64,000 nucleotides of DNA, from contig CAVUKD010000003.1 of assembly GCA_963741985.1 (NCBI GenBank), positions 62,001 to 126,000 of the forward strand, given 5' to 3'. A program made the translations under genes and the position numbers. The DNA is from Cryomorpha sp963741985 (lineage in GTDB: Bacteria > Bacteroidota > Bacteroidia > Flavobacteriales_D > Cryomorphaceae). Below the pieces are notes generated by a model. It saw nothing but the letters and a program-made list of their open reading frames with translations, did not search any database and had not been told where the DNA came from. Below are positions 17,074-25,544 of this stretch, in pieces (position 1 is the stretch's first letter; every line of letters begins with the position of its first letter).

Positions 17074-18546
17074 ATGGTTAAGGTTCTTATTCTTACTACA
17101 GATAATAAATTTGCAACGCATATTCAAGATTTGCTCGCTGAGTATTCTCAGGTTCGCTATGAACTCACATTCAAGTCTGATTTGGAAGATACCTTACCAG
17201 AATCGGAGATTGTGCTAATTGACGAGGCTATTCTGGGTAAAAAACCGACCGACTTCCTTGCACAGTACATATTTGAACTAGCTCCAGCTAAAGTTATTTA
17301 CCTTGCAAAAGATCTTTCTGATCCGAATGAATATTCTGCTGTGAAAAGCTTGGCGGCAGATTATTTATACAAAGATCAACTCACCTCATCGGGTCTGCAC
17401 AACTGTATAAAATATGTACTTGAAGCTTCAAGATTACGCCTCGAAATTGAAGGGCAGCAAAAGCGCTACGAATCGTTGTTTTACAATTCAGTTGATCCGG
17501 CATTTTTTCTCACAGCAACCTGGGAGATTGAGAATGTAAACCAGGCCTTTTCCGAACTTTTCCGAATACCTCTGCATAAAATACAGGGAATGAAGTTTTC
17601 AAATATATTTCGGTTTGAAAAAGATTTTGAGAAGCTCGAAAACGGGTTTTGCAAAGCAGGTAAAAACGTAATTGATATCGAAGCAATTTTCCATCGATTC
17701 GACAAAAAGAGCCGTTTCCCGGGACATTTGAAACTTTCATCTCTTCATGAATTTTCAGCAAATACGGAAATAGGTAAAAAGATAATAAGCGGTTATCATG
17801 GAACCTTAAGCAATGTCTCCGATAGAAAACGCCTCCAAAAAATCAGAGAAAGCTCTGATCAACTGGCAATGACATATAGACTCGCTCGTACCCTTGCTCA
17901 TGAGATTCGAAATCCATTGACCAATATTACGTTATCCCTTAACCAATTGGAGGAAGAAGTGTCTCCTACTGAAGACACACAAATGTATTTTGATATTATT
18001 GAACGCTGTACCAAGCGAATCGATAAATTAATCGATCAGCTTCTTCGATCCTCACAAAGACAAAATATAGAAAGTTCTGACTGCGATTTGGTGGCGGTAA
18101 TAAAAGATGCAATTGAGAGCGCCCAGGATCGGGCAAAACTTAGGGAAATCGCTTTGATAACGGATTTTGAAACAGATGCCACACCCTATTTTTGTGATAC
18201 TGAAAAAATAAAACTCGCTATCTCTAATCTGATTACGAATGCCATCGAAGCCATTACAACTCCCTCCGGTCAGGTAATTGTTGGAACTTACCAAGATGGG
18301 AACTACTTTCATGTTTATGTGGAAGACAATGGAGTAGGAATGACTGAAGAACAGAAGGAATCTCTCTTCGATCCATTTTTCACAAGTAAGAAAAATGGTC
18401 TTGGCTTGGGGCTTACCTCCACTCAGGGAATTATCGTGGAGCATAAAGGTCAGATAGAAGTTGAAAGTGAAGTAGGTGTAGGATCAACTTTTACTATTCT
18501 ACTACCAAAAAAAGTCTTAAAATCGGTGGAGCCATTAAACAATTAA
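17074..18546 (+). CDS. PAS-containing histidine kinase with degenerate N-terminal receiver
   Basis: 490 residues, no membrane segments, so a soluble kinase. Residues 1-115 have a receiver-like fold in which Asp50 (VLIDEA) remains but the acidic pair at the N-terminus is lost (ILTTDNK) and the conserved lysine is displaced, so phosphorylation is doubtful and it may be a docking pseudo-receiver. A PAS domain follows at about 130-255, a HisKA dimerisation helix with His276 in LAHEIRNPLTNI, and an HATPase_c domain with N box (NAIEAI), G1 (DNGVGM) and G2 (GLGLGLT). It is the likely partner of the NtrC-type regulator ahead of it. The layout resembles the cytosolic NtrB-type kinases. Confidence 0.9.
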   Translation: MVKVLILTTDNKFATHIQDLLAEYSQVRYELTFKSDLEDTLPESEIVLIDEAILGKKPTDFLAQYIFELAPAKVIYLAKDLSDPNEYSAVKSLAADYLYKDQLTSSGLHNCIKYVLEASRLRLEIEGQQKRYESLFYNSVDPAFFLTATWEIENVNQAFSELFRIPLHKIQGMKFSNIFRFEKDFEKLENGFCKAGKNVIDIEAIFHRFDKKSRFPGHLKLSSLHEFSANTEIGKKIISGYHGTLSNVSDRKRLQKIRESSDQLAMTYRLARTLAHEIRNPLTNITLSLNQLEEEVSPTEDTQMYFDIIERCTKRIDKLIDQLLRSSQRQNIESSDCDLVAVIKDAIESAQDRAKLREIALITDFETDATPYFCDTEKIKLAISNLITNAIEAITTPSGQVIVGTYQDGNYFHVYVEDNGVGMTEEQKESLFDPFFTSKKNGLGLGLTSTQGIIVEHKGQIEVESEVGVGSTFTILLPKKVLKSVEPLNN

Positions 18547-18691
18547 TCCGATTATCCCTTTATTAGTTATTCATATCCACTCGTTTCTGAATTTTAAATG
18601 GTGTTATCTTTAACTTTTCTAGCGTTTGGAAAGAAAAAATGTTGCAAGTCCAACCACTAATACTAACCTCAAAGGCATAAACCCCTGATCA

Positions 18692-19618
18692 ATGATCACA
18701 GACTTTAAACAGATGACCCATTTGATAACCGACAAATTGAGTCATTGGCTTACGATTGGCATCAAAATGCTTCCGAACATTGGTGTGGCAATTTTAATGG
18801 TTATAGCGTTTTATTTTCTGGCAAGATTAGGAAGATATGCCGTTCGCAAAATTGATAAGCACACGTCAGGAGATTCGCCAATAATGCCTCTTTTGAGCAA
18901 TATGGTCTATATAATTATCCTTACTTTAGGACTCTTTGCGGCATTGAGTGCTGTTCAACTCGACAAAACCGTAACATCCCTTCTCGCCGGTGCGGGAATT
19001 ATAGGTTTGGCTTTAGGATTTGCATTTCAAGATACTGCAGCCAATCTGCTTGCAGGTGTTCTTTTGGCTGTCAGGCGTCCTATCAAAATTGGAGATATTA
19101 TAAAATCCAACGACCAAATTGGAGTAGTTTATGAATTAAATTTACGCACTACCATTTTACGCAATTTTCAAGGACAGGCCGTTTACCTGCCTAATAAAAG
19201 TGTCCTATATAATACCATCGAAAATTACTCCCGATTTGGTGAGCGACGTTTGGATTTGAGCGTGGGCGTATCTTACGGTGAAGATTTGGAGAAAGTGAAA
19301 GAAATTACGCTGAACGCTGTAAAGGAATTAGAAAATGTAGATCCATCCAAAGACTTGGAATTGTGGTTTGAAGAATTTGGGGACAGCTCGATAAATTTCA
19401 CGCTGGCAGTTTGGATGAAAGGAGTTGGCCAAGCGTCCTTCCGGACTTTTAAAAGCGATGTAATTATTGCCATTAAGAAAGCATTTAGTCAAAATGATAT
19501 CATGATTCCATTCCCGATCCGAACATTGGATTTTGGAATAAAGGGCGGAGAAAAACTGAGTGAAATGAAAATGCATATCGCAGATACTGGAGAAAATGAC
19601 CCGAAAATGAAAGCATAA
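18692..19618 (+). CDS. Small-conductance mechanosensitive channel (MscS family)
   Basis: 308 residues. Three membrane segments in the first 110 residues (for example IGVAILMVIAFYFLARLG and VYIIILTLGLFAALSAV) precede the pore helix TM3 (LLAGAGIIGLALGFAFQDTAANLL), then the beta domain (VRRPIKIGDIIKSNDQIGVV) with PNKSVLYNTIENYS, typical of MscS. It opens under membrane tension to release solutes on hypo-osmotic shock. It heads a group of genes with envelope-stress flavour (DUF2383 protein, lipoprotein, YtxH, holin-like), which supports a shared stress role. Confidence 0.92.
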   Translation: MITDFKQMTHLITDKLSHWLTIGIKMLPNIGVAILMVIAFYFLARLGRYAVRKIDKHTSGDSPIMPLLSNMVYIIILTLGLFAALSAVQLDKTVTSLLAGAGIIGLALGFAFQDTAANLLAGVLLAVRRPIKIGDIIKSNDQIGVVYELNLRTTILRNFQGQAVYLPNKSVLYNTIENYSRFGERRLDLSVGVSYGEDLEKVKEITLNAVKELENVDPSKDLELWFEEFGDSSINFTLAVWMKGVGQASFRTFKSDVIIAIKKAFSQNDIMIPFPIRTLDFGIKGGEKLSEMKMHIADTGENDPKMKA

Positions 19619-19692
19619 ATAAGATATTCAAATAAATTTCGGGGTAATTCTTTGGACGCTAAGGAAGAAAAATTCACACTTTTCTTCTATAG

Positions 19693-19704
19693 TTTTTTTT
19701 TTTT
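19693..19704. repeat. Poly-T tract in intergenic region
   Basis: A run of 12 T without a stem before it, in the gap between the MscS and DUF2383 genes. Similar runs sit at 20247-20256 and 20409-20420 in the following gaps. Confidence 0.6.
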
Positions 19705-19808
19705 GCGTAGGCTCCCGCCTTCCGCTTCTCTATTTATCAAAAGAAATGGGAATAGTTTTTGATCTAAATGGGAACAGTATTTAAGCTTTAATCGATAATG
19801 CACTTAAA

Positions 19809-20237
19809 ATGGAAAGAGAATTACAACTGCTGCTAAGGAGGAATTTGGACGGGTACCACGGATATACTCTGGCTGAGGAATCCATTAAAAACGATAATTT
19901 TAAGAATTTCTTGAAGACATATGCTTTGCAACGCCGGAAATATGCGGACGAAATCGAAGCTGAATTGGTAAAACGTGATTTGCCCGAAGGAGACAATACG
20001 TCTATATTGGGCGATTTGCATGAGGCTTTTATGAAACTTCGGAATTCAATATCAAAAATGACTGACAAGGATATTCTAGACGAATGTGCTAGAGGAGAAA
20101 ATCAAACTGTTTCTGATTATGAGAAAGTTCTTAAATCAAATGAGTTACCTCCCGAATTACAGAAAATGGCTATGCGACACCATGATAAAATAAGAGCCGC
20201 CGAACAAACATTGCACAAACTTGCCACTGTAATCTGA
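19809..20237 (+). CDS. PA2169-type four-helix-bundle protein (DUF2383)
   Basis: 142 residues, all helical, with ferritin-like spacing of Glu, His and Tyr (GYTLAEESI, RRKYADEIEAELVKR, MRHHDKIRAAEQTLHKL). This matches DUF2383 proteins, soluble four-helix bundles often found with stress proteins. Function is not known; metal binding is possible but the ferritin ligand set is not obviously complete. It lies 190 bp after the channel gene, with a run of T between them. Confidence 0.75.
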   Translation: MERELQLLLRRNLDGYHGYTLAEESIKNDNFKNFLKTYALQRRKYADEIEAELVKRDLPEGDNTSILGDLHEAFMKLRNSISKMTDKDILDECARGENQTVSDYEKVLKSNELPPELQKMAMRHHDKIRAAEQTLHKLATVI

Positions 20238-20488
20238 CAATAACAGTTTTTTTTTTCGGGAAGCACTGCTTTCAGTAATCGAAAATTGAAGACTTGTTAC
20301 ACACCAAGTGAGTAAATATCACCCCATTATTAACGTCCTGAGATTCTGTCCTTATACTATAGAACAAAGACGTATCTTAAGGCAGTCCAGTATGAACAAG
20401 GATTCTGATTTTTTTTTTTTATTTTCCTAAAATTATGGTTTTCTTTTTGCAATTAATATCATGAACTTAATCAAATAAAGTGAAAATT

Positions 20489-21001
20489 ATGAAAATGTTT
20501 GCAGTAGTAGTATCTTCCATTTTGGTTCTTGGATCGTGTAACACGAATCATGATCAAGATCGGAAAGATTCAATGGATAAATTGAGCAATTATGTCGATA
20601 GTGTTCAAAATGTAGTTTCGAACGAAGCAGCGACAAATTGGGATCAAATAGATGATAGGTATAATAGGTTGGAGGCTAACGCAGAAACCGCCTTTAAAGA
20701 TGCCTCCGAAGAATCAAAAGCTGATTTGGAAAATGTTGAAGAGAGATACGACAGGATTAAGAGTGATGCCAGTGCGCGAATGGAAGAATTTAATGACAAA
20801 GCTAATGAGCAGATGTCTAATTTTGAAGAATGGGTAAATGATTCTGCCGATAAAACCGGAGATAAAATGGACGAAGCCGGAGAAAATATAAAAGAAGGAT
20901 ATCAAGACAGTATGGATTGGCTTGAGGAGAACTACGACAAACTCAGCGATTCGATGAAAGCGAAATACGACGAATTGAAAGCTAAGATGAAAGAGGATTA
21001 A
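20489..21001 (+). CDS. Small helical lipoprotein
   Basis: About 170 residues. I take the ATG at 20489 (an in-frame GTG nine bases upstream is less likely): the product then starts MKMFAVVVSSILVLGSC, a lipoprotein signal with lipobox LGSC. The rest is a highly charged apolipoprotein-like coiled coil with many Asp/Glu/Lys (YDRIKSDASARMEEFND). It should be anchored to a membrane facing the periplasm. The long helix resembles those of YtxH-like proteins, the next gene. A specific function is not known. Confidence 0.65.
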   Translation: MKMFAVVVSSILVLGSCNTNHDQDRKDSMDKLSNYVDSVQNVVSNEAATNWDQIDDRYNRLEANAETAFKDASEESKADLENVEERYDRIKSDASARMEEFNDKANEQMSNFEEWVNDSADKTGDKMDEAGENIKEGYQDSMDWLEENYDKLSDSMKAKYDELKAKMKED

Positions 21002-21089
21002 GTTTAATCCTATTTTTGGGACAAGAGCTTATTTTAAACAATTTAGGACAAGTTCTTGTTATAATTAAAGTAATTACATAACAAAACAA

Positions 21090-21443
21090 ATGAATAATCA
21101 CAAAAACAATAAGGAAATGAGTAAGAACGGAGGAAATTTTATATCATTGCTCGTAGGTACGGCATTAGGTGTAACGGCTGGATTTTATTTGAACAGTCAG
21201 GATGGTAAAAAATTACGCAAAAAAGTCATGAAAAGACTCGACGAAATGGAAACTTCGATTGAAGAAAAAGTAAGTAGAGCGTATGATGATTTGAAAGGTC
21301 GAGTTAACGACACTGCCGACCGTGTGAAAGATGTGAGTGACAGCGCAACTAATAAAGTAAAAAGCGCAAGCGACACTATGAACGATCAAATCAAGCAAAA
21401 AAGTAATAAAGTGAAGGAAGCAACTTCTAATTCACACATGTAA
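21090..21443 (+). CDS. YtxH-like membrane-anchored stress protein
   Basis: 117 residues: a short polar N-terminus, one membrane helix with glycines (FISLLVGTALGVTAGFYLN), a basic patch typical of the family (SQDGKKLRKKVMKRL), and an amphipathic helical tail with repeating Asp-Lys-Val motifs (VKDVSDSATNKVKSASDT). YtxH homologues are general-stress proteins of unknown mechanism. It is closely followed (23 bp) by a holin-like gene and a small partner, a trio often found together in Bacteroidota (from memory). Confidence 0.75.
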   Translation: MNNHKNNKEMSKNGGNFISLLVGTALGVTAGFYLNSQDGKKLRKKVMKRLDEMETSIEEKVSRAYDDLKGRVNDTADRVKDVSDSATNKVKSASDTMNDQIKQKSNKVKEATSNSHM

Positions 21444-21466
21444 TTTGCTTCTAAGAAATTTTTAAG

Positions 21467-21823
21467 ATGAGTAAATCAGCAGAAGAAATTCTGGAAGAAA
21501 GTAAAGCCGCTATGCGGCTTTATTTTGATTCAGAAGTAGATCGGGTAAAATTATTAGTAGTAAGGCAGGCTACGCGGATATTTTCGACAGCCATAAAAAT
21601 GCTGGTCTTCGCGTGTATATCAATTGTAGGATCCATTTTTCTACTCACTGCAGCGGCAATGTTGTGGGGTGCTTATCTCGATAATTACCCATTGGCTATG
21701 CTCTATATCGCGCTATGTGTATTTGGAGTTGTGCTTATTTTCTATTTTTTGCGCGATAAAATAATTACTACACCCATTTTACGGGTTTTGTTAAAAGAAA
21801 TGTTCAAGACTGATGATGACTAA
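21467..21823 (+). CDS. Phage-holin-family (holin III-like) membrane protein
   Basis: 118 residues with an amphipathic N-terminal helix, two membrane helices (MLVFACISIVGSIFLLTAAAMLWGAYL and LAMLYIALCVFGVVLIFYFL, each described by its ends) and a charged C-terminus. The pattern is that of Phage_holin_3_6 proteins, which in bacterial genomes outside prophages accompany YtxH and stress genes and are not lysis proteins. There are no phage genes nearby. Its stop overlaps the start of the next gene by about 11 bp, so the two are translationally coupled. Confidence 0.75.
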   Translation: MSKSAEEILEESKAAMRLYFDSEVDRVKLLVVRQATRIFSTAIKMLVFACISIVGSIFLLTAAAMLWGAYLDNYPLAMLYIALCVFGVVLIFYFLRDKIITTPILRVLLKEMFKTDDD

Positions 21824-22100
21824 ATACAATCATATTCGCAGTTTGGAGCAGCTTGATGATGAGCTGTTGAAACTCAAACTCAAGAAAGAAATCATCGAGC
21901 AAGAATTATTAAATAATGTTGATGACTTTAAAAAAAGTCTAAGCCCGAGACATCTTATCGGTGAAGCTTTGGGGATAGACGTTAGCCATCAAACCGGATC
22001 AAGGATTTTCTCAACCCTTAAATCCCTTGCCATCACCTTTTCTGCTATTCGCGGGGGATTAGGAATTTTTAATCGCGTAAAGCGCCTTTTCGGCAGATAA
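21813..22100 (+). CDS. Small hypothetical partner of the holin-like protein
   Basis: 95 residues; either ATG of the pair at 21813/21816 could be used, both inside the end of the upstream gene. The N-terminal half is a charged coiled coil (LEQLDDELLKLKLKKEIIEQ), the C-terminal half is mildly hydrophobic (ITFSAIRGGLGIFNRV) with a basic end. Last gene of the stress group; only 7 bp separate its stop from the stop of the convergent GH113-like gene. Unknown function. Confidence 0.65.
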   Translation: MMTKYNHIRSLEQLDDELLKLKLKKEIIEQELLNNVDDFKKSLSPRHLIGEALGIDVSHQTGSRIFSTLKSLAITFSAIRGGLGIFNRVKRLFGR

Positions 22101-22107
22101 AATAATC

Positions 22108-23142
22108 TCAACGGGCATTAGGGAATTTATACTTTTTGAAATATGCTGAAATAACATCTTCCGCAGGTTTTCCTTGAGGTGAATAGCTTGTAGATCTCGT
22201 TTCGGACTTTCTGTGTTTCAAGACAAATTCCCATTTCCATAAAAATGCTCCTACAATCCACTCCTTTGAATAAACCGTATTGAAAAATGCTTTATACGCA
22301 ACCGCCTGAAGCGAATCATTCCGTGATTCATGATCCAAAGCCCATTGTTTTCCGGCCCCCTTATTCACACTTCGATACCCAATTTCGGTAATGAGAATCG
22401 GCTTTCCGAATTTTGAGTGAAAAGCATTTAAATTCTCAACAATTGGTTTCCAAGCTAATTCCAACTCTTTTAAATTCGGACTATCCCTTTGGGAAAGCGG
22501 AAAATAGGCATTGATACCAATATAGTCGAGATCATCCCAAAAAGTGATATCCTGATATGAATCCCAATTGGCCGCATAGGTAAGTTTGCCAAAAAATACC
22601 TTACGAACTTTTGTGATCAATATTCTAAAATAGGCGCTTCTTGAAGTGGCTGCGTATTTGAGTTCGGTACCGATACAAAATACTTCGGCATGATGTTCCT
22701 GAGCCATTTTTGCATAAGCCAGAATATATTTCGAATAGGATTCTTCCCAATCCTTCCATTCTTCCTCACTGCCGAGCTGATAAGTTCCGATCCAGTCATC
22801 ATGCATCCAAACATGAGGTTTCACCATTGCTGTAAAATGGTGTGAGTGCGCAATGTCTATAAGTTTTGCAGCACCCTCAATTCGCTCACCCCACCACTGC
22901 TGGTCGCTGTTATAATAAACCTTCGGTTCACCTTTTCGGGAAAAGGCATAAGGAATAACGGCAATAGCATTGATATGCAAATTTTCCATAGGAGCAAAAT
23001 CTGTAGAATCGACTGGAGTAGCAGGCGATTCGAGTGACATCCCGGCTATTTTACTCTGCTGCAAAGTTCCATCATCGTGAACTGTGATGGCACCACATCC
23101 CGTAATTAATATAAAGAGTATGAATATATTGATTCGCTTCAC
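22108..23142 (-). CDS. Lipoprotein glycoside hydrolase, GH113-like
   Basis: 344 residues starting at a GTG. Lipoprotein signal with lipobox ITGC (Cys16). The body is a TIM barrel with the GH113 signatures: VKPHVWMHDDW (beta-3), FCIGTE with Glu160 as acid/base candidate, DYIGINAYFPLS, and ILITEIGYRS with Glu253 as nucleophile candidate. GH113 enzymes are beta-mannanases or act on related beta-linkages; many Bacteroidota members are unstudied single-domain lipoproteins. The gene stands alone, not in a polysaccharide utilisation locus, so the substrate cannot be inferred. Confidence 0.75.
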   Translation of the reverse strand: MKRINIFILFILITGCGAITVHDDGTLQQSKIAGMSLESPATPVDSTDFAPMENLHINAIAVIPYAFSRKGEPKVYYNSDQQWWGERIEGAAKLIDIAHSHHFTAMVKPHVWMHDDWIGTYQLGSEEEWKDWEESYSKYILAYAKMAQEHHAEVFCIGTELKYAATSRSAYFRILITKVRKVFFGKLTYAANWDSYQDITFWDDLDYIGINAYFPLSQRDSPNLKELELAWKPIVENLNAFHSKFGKPILITEIGYRSVNKGAGKQWALDHESRNDSLQAVAYKAFFNTVYSKEWIVGAFLWKWEFVLKHRKSETRSTSYSPQGKPAEDVISAYFKKYKFPNAR

Positions 23143-23206
23143 CTAACAAGGAGGTTGCCCATTAATTAAGTAAATACCGAACGAATAACCTATTATTGTA
23201 TTTGTT

Positions 23207-25414
23207 TCAAACATGTGGTGTCACGTCAGGTTCATCAATGTGATCATCCATCGCTTTCACCATCACATCTTCGCTTTTTGGAAACTCAATAATAACCACG
23301 GTACCCCCGTGTGGGTTCCTTTCAAAACGCATATTTCCTTCGTGAGCCTTAGTAAACTCCTTAACTAATTTGAGCCCAACACCCGTGCCTTTCTCTCCAT
23401 CCGTTCCCCGCGAGGAAATCAAATCGCCGGAGCCCAAAATCCGCTCTATCATTTCTTGACTTAACCCGGCACCGCTATCCGATACCTTGAGTACAAAAGA
23501 AGAGGGATTTCCATGCAATGAAATGATAACTTGCTGTCCAGAAGGGGTAAATTTTATAGCATTTGAAAAAAGATTTTGGCATATACTCCTGAATTGATTG
23601 ATATCAGCCTGAATCGAAATATTCTTTTGAACGTCCATAACCACGCTAACCTTTTTATTTTCGGTAACGCTACTGTATTTTTGAACAATCTCTTCAACGA
23701 TATCTTCACCGTCAAATTCGCTTTTAGTAATAGACCCATCTTCGTTTTGAGATCTCGCCCAAAGCAAAATATCCTGAAGCGATTTAAGATTCTTATCTGT
23801 CTGTCCCTGAATATGAAAGAGAAGCACATCCATTTCCTCTTTGCTCAAATCACCGGAATTAACGAGTCCCAGTATTTGTGAAAGCGCCGTTAATGGTTCT
23901 CGCAAATCATGGCCGATTACCGAGAAAATCAAATTCTTCAATGTATTGGCCTGTTGAAGTTTTATCTGTTGCTTCTTAGTCGTATTATATTGCTCTTCAA
24001 GCTTCATTTTGGCGGAATTCACTTCTCTATGTGCTTTTTTCCGTTGGCCGTATGCCCTTAAAAGGAAGAGTACAAAGATCAATACGATTGCCAGCCCGAT
24101 ACTTAGAAAAATAAGAATCTGACGTTGATTTGCCAGTTCTTTGGTTCTGGCCTGCTCACGGGTTTTAAGCATCTCATTTTCCGAAAGTGCCAGCTTGTTT
24201 TCATATTTGATTTTCAGCTCGTCCAAAATTTCCTGATCGCGAAGATCTTTTGAAGACGAATCCATGATCATTAGGTTTTCATGAGCTTCAAGTGCATCTT
24301 TAAAGTTGCCGCGTCCCTTAAAAAACATATATAGCTGATTTTCAATATCGCTCGTAATGTCGGGTGATTTAATTAAATTGGCAATCTCCTTGGCCGTAAC
24401 ATAATAAGTCAGGGCTTGCGCGAAATTATTCTTCGCTTCAGCAGTCTTGCCAAGGCCTAAATTTGCATAATAAATACCAGGATCAATACCATTTTTTTTA
24501 CTTATCTGTAGCATTTTGCGATACGATTCTTCCGCGAGATTGTATTTTTCAGTTTGATAATATACATCGCCCATGAGATTATATCCATGTGCCATGCCAG
24601 CTTCATCACCAATAGATTTTCTCAGAAGAATTGCTTTTCGGATATTTGCGAGAGCGCTATCTATATTATTCATCTTCAGAAAAGTGAGCCCGAGATTGTG
24701 ATAGTTTTGTGTCTGGTTTTTAGTAAACCCATTTTTTGTATTTATCTGCAAGGCGAGTCTATAATGCGAAATGGCTTTAGGGTAATCCTTGAATCCCGAT
24801 CGATAAAGTTCTCCCAGATTGTTTTCAATTGTACCTACATAACCCGGCTTTTTCTGCCGCTGATAGAATCCCTTGGCCTGAATCAGGTTGCTCAATGCTT
24901 GATTATTATCTTCAGGAATAGCGAGTGAATTCGTAATATTAATAAGGATAGCGTAATAGTTGGTACTATCTTGGGGACCTAATAAATTAAGTGCCTTATT
25001 TTGATAATAAATGGATTGCTTGTTACGCTTCTGCTTAGCATATATGTTGCCCATCATGCTATACGCCTGTGTAAGCATCCGGTTGTCCTTGCTTTGCTCA
25101 GCCACTCTTATTGCACTTTTTGAAGCATATTCAGCTTTTTGCAATTCCCAAACTACAAATAAATTATAGGAGAGATTTTGGTAGTAATCAAAGCGGATTT
25201 GAAGCGGAAGGCTATCCGTAATCTCTTCCGAAATAGATTTTAAAAGTGCCGTGCTTTCATTAAAGTGTTCACCACTTTGCAGTGAAATGGCTGTATCAAT
25301 CTTAGCGAGAAGCAGGGAATGGTCTTGTGCCTTTAGGATGGATATCCCAAAAAATGAAAGAACCAAAAAGGAAAATAAATATTTTCTCAAATAAACAGAA
25401 AGTGTAAAATTCAT
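23207..25414 (-). CDS. TPR-containing sensor histidine kinase
   Basis: I start at the ATG 25414-25412 (735 residues), which gives a signal-like segment (YLFSFLVLSFFGISIL); an upstream in-frame start adds 16 residues. Residues about 30-390 are tetratricopeptide repeats (for example MAHGYNLMGDVYYQTEKYNLAEESYRKML, cited by its core) predicted to be periplasmic, followed by one membrane helix (LIFLSIGLAIVLIFVLFLL), a coiled coil, a HisKA-like segment with the H box VIGHDLREPLTAL, and an HATPase_c domain (N box NLFSNAIKF, G boxes DSGAGLS and GTGVGLKLV). No response regulator gene adjoins it, so it is an orphan kinase. This architecture is common in Bacteroidota. Confidence 0.88.
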   Translation of the reverse strand: MNFTLSVYLRKYLFSFLVLSFFGISILKAQDHSLLLAKIDTAISLQSGEHFNESTALLKSISEEITDSLPLQIRFDYYQNLSYNLFVVWELQKAEYASKSAIRVAEQSKDNRMLTQAYSMMGNIYAKQKRNKQSIYYQNKALNLLGPQDSTNYYAILINITNSLAIPEDNNQALSNLIQAKGFYQRQKKPGYVGTIENNLGELYRSGFKDYPKAISHYRLALQINTKNGFTKNQTQNYHNLGLTFLKMNNIDSALANIRKAILLRKSIGDEAGMAHGYNLMGDVYYQTEKYNLAEESYRKMLQISKKNGIDPGIYYANLGLGKTAEAKNNFAQALTYYVTAKEIANLIKSPDITSDIENQLYMFFKGRGNFKDALEAHENLMIMDSSSKDLRDQEILDELKIKYENKLALSENEMLKTREQARTKELANQRQILIFLSIGLAIVLIFVLFLLRAYGQRKKAHREVNSAKMKLEEQYNTTKKQQIKLQQANTLKNLIFSVIGHDLREPLTALSQILGLVNSGDLSKEEMDVLLFHIQGQTDKNLKSLQDILLWARSQNEDGSITKSEFDGEDIVEEIVQKYSSVTENKKVSVVMDVQKNISIQADINQFRSICQNLFSNAIKFTPSGQQVIISLHGNPSSFVLKVSDSGAGLSQEMIERILGSGDLISSRGTDGEKGTGVGLKLVKEFTKAHEGNMRFERNPHGGTVVIIEFPKSEDVMVKAMDDHIDEPDVTPHV

Positions 25415-25544
25415 ACTTTGTGCAGGTCGAAATTCTAAAATCGGACTAAAGATATGAATCAAATAAGGTTATCCAAGTAGATTTAAAGGATGACTTTGAC
25501 TAATTTTTTAGCAATACGCGTAAATAATTCGTCTGATATACTTT

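Noticed and set aside
21467..21823. Holin-like gene as part of a prophage
   Set aside because: No integrase, capsid, tail or lysis genes are nearby; this holin-III type is usual with YtxH in chromosomes.
23147..23153. AAGGAGG on the plus strand
   Set aside because: It looks like a Shine-Dalgarno sequence but no plus-strand gene follows; the adjacent gene is on the minus strand.
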